Assembly (NCBI RefSeq): GCF_024211255.1
Contig: NZ_JAMLDY010000015.1
Span: 1 to 64,000 of the forward strand
Direction of reading: 5' to 3'
Origin: Sphingomonas liriopis
Lineage (GTDB): Bacteria > Pseudomonadota > Alphaproteobacteria > Sphingomonadales > Sphingomonadaceae
Length of the DNA stretch: 64,000 nucleotides
The position numbers and the translations under genes were made by a program. The notes beneath the pieces are model-generated. The model had not been told where the DNA came from and searched no databases. It was given only the letters and a program-made list of their open reading frames with translations. Shown piece by piece: positions 63,412 to 64,000 of the stretch (positions are counted from its first letter, which is position 1; every line of letters begins with the position of its first letter).

Positions 63412-63466
63412 AGCAGCGCGCCAACCGCGGCTGCGCCGCAAACACCCGAATACGGAGAGAGTTCCG

Positions 63467-64000
63467 ATGGCCAGCGCGCCGCTTCCCCTGTTCTACAACG
63501 GCCTCGAGCCGCTCTCCAGCGAGACGCACGCCACCTGGCGCGTCCGCCAGCTCGACAGCGCGCCGTTCCTGGTCGGCCAGCACGCGATCCCGATCACCAC
63601 CGACGAATTCCCGCTGGTCCAGCGCCACATGCCGATCGTCTTCTCGGTCGGCGACGACGCCATCCCGCTGGCGCTGATGGGCCTCAACGAAGGCGTCAAC
63701 GTCTTCATGGGCGACGACGGCAGGCTGACCGAGACGAACTTCTACGTTCCGGCCTATGTCCGCCGCTATCCGTACATGCTCGCCCGCCTGCGTCCCGACG
63801 CCGACGAGCTGTCGCTGTGCTTCGACCCGACGTCGGAGGCGATCGGCGCGTTCGACGAGGGTGATCCCTTGTTCGAGGACGGCAAGCCCAGCCAGACGAC
63901 CAAGGCGATCCTCGATTTCGCCGAGCAGTTCGAACAGGCCGGCGCGCGCACGCAGAACTTCATGAACGAGCTGCGCGAGCAGGACCTGCTGATGGAGGGC
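63467..64000 (+). CDS. SapC-family protein (partial, runs off the window)
   Basis: An open frame of 178 codons continues past the right edge. It starts at ATG 63467 after a GGAGAGA ribosome site. The sequence MASAPLPLFYNGLEPLSSET, DEFPLVQRHMPIVFSVGDDA, GLNEGVNVFMGDDGRL, FYVPAYVRRYPYMLARLRPD and GDPLFEDGKPSQTTKAILDF is the SapC (PF07277) pattern. The family name comes from an S-layer-associated protein of Campylobacter; in sphingomonads these genes commonly lie beside TonB receptors and tryptophan-halogenase-like genes. The true function is unclear. Confidence 0.88.
   Translation, partial: MASAPLPLFYNGLEPLSSETHATWRVRQLDSAPFLVGQHAIPITTDEFPLVQRHMPIVFSVGDDAIPLALMGLNEGVNVFMGDDGRLTETNFYVPAYVRRYPYMLARLRPDADELSLCFDPTSEAIGAFDEGDPLFEDGKPSQTTKAILDFAEQFEQAGARTQNFMNELREQDLLMEG

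Overview
The window is high-GC, gene-dense alphaproteobacterial chromosome and most resembles Sphingomonas or a close sphingomonad. This rests on an F1-only atp cluster (delta-alpha-gamma-beta-epsilon) with a very short epsilon subunit, two large TonB-dependent receptors with IVTA-type plug starts, sphingomonad-type short palindromic repeats, and the blocks rph-rdgB-hemW, hrcA-grpE and lppC/rsmI-yraN-gshB. No rRNA, tRNA or CRISPR array was found. This is a by-eye reading: functions are assigned from protein motifs and gene context, without database searches.

Layout. 1-5700: tail of an IS110 transposase, then atpHAGDC, interrupted by an extra small ORF and two palindromic repeats. 5.7-10.3 kb: priA, a GAF-PAS-GGDEF protein and xerC. 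10.4-22.6 kb: mostly housekeeping genes (DedA protein, gshB, yraN, rsmI, lppC, hemW, a CAP-domain lipoprotein, a GNAT protein, rdgB, rph, hrcA, grpE, thrC) with a brnTA toxin-antitoxin pair. 22.6-28.7 kb: accessory genes, including a frameshifted permease remnant, a peroxiredoxin/desaturase/PhnD-like operon and a secreted prolyl oligopeptidase. 28.9-35 kb: YqiK-type flotillin and its YqiJ partner, a SEC-C protein, a Crp/Fnr regulator and a metallophosphoesterase, followed by a 372-bp non-coding inverted-repeat element.

35.5-50.4 kb: ten genes all on the minus strand: TonB receptor, chemoreceptor, DUF2332 protein, type-B carboxylesterase, SDR, second TonB receptor, FAD-linked 2-hydroxyacid oxidase, MFS transporter, AraC regulator, FadR-type GntR regulator. 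Four copies of a palindrome close to CTATCSGATAG lie upstream of the second TonB receptor and of the regulator pair. This looks like a catabolic regulon for an ester-type compound: outer-membrane uptake, hydrolysis, alcohol and hydroxyacid oxidation, and inner-membrane transport.

50.5-64 kb: large-subunit catalase; a tightly overlapping cassette of glycosyltransferase, acyl-CoA dehydrogenase-like protein, PIG-L deacetylase and NodS-like methyltransferase (my best candidate for an undescribed pathway); a PRISE-type reductase divergent from an HxlR regulator; a DJ-1/SDR/MsrB stress operon; a DUF1289/RhlE helicase pair; a second FAD-linked oxidase; and a SapC-family gene running off the end. katE, hxlR and the DJ-1 operon each have an upstream match to the alphaproteobacterial general-stress promoter (GGAAC-N16/17-CGTT), perfect at hxlR and with one mismatch at the other two. 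Many convergent gene ends carry perfect hairpins or dispersed palindromic repeats that probably act as bidirectional terminators.
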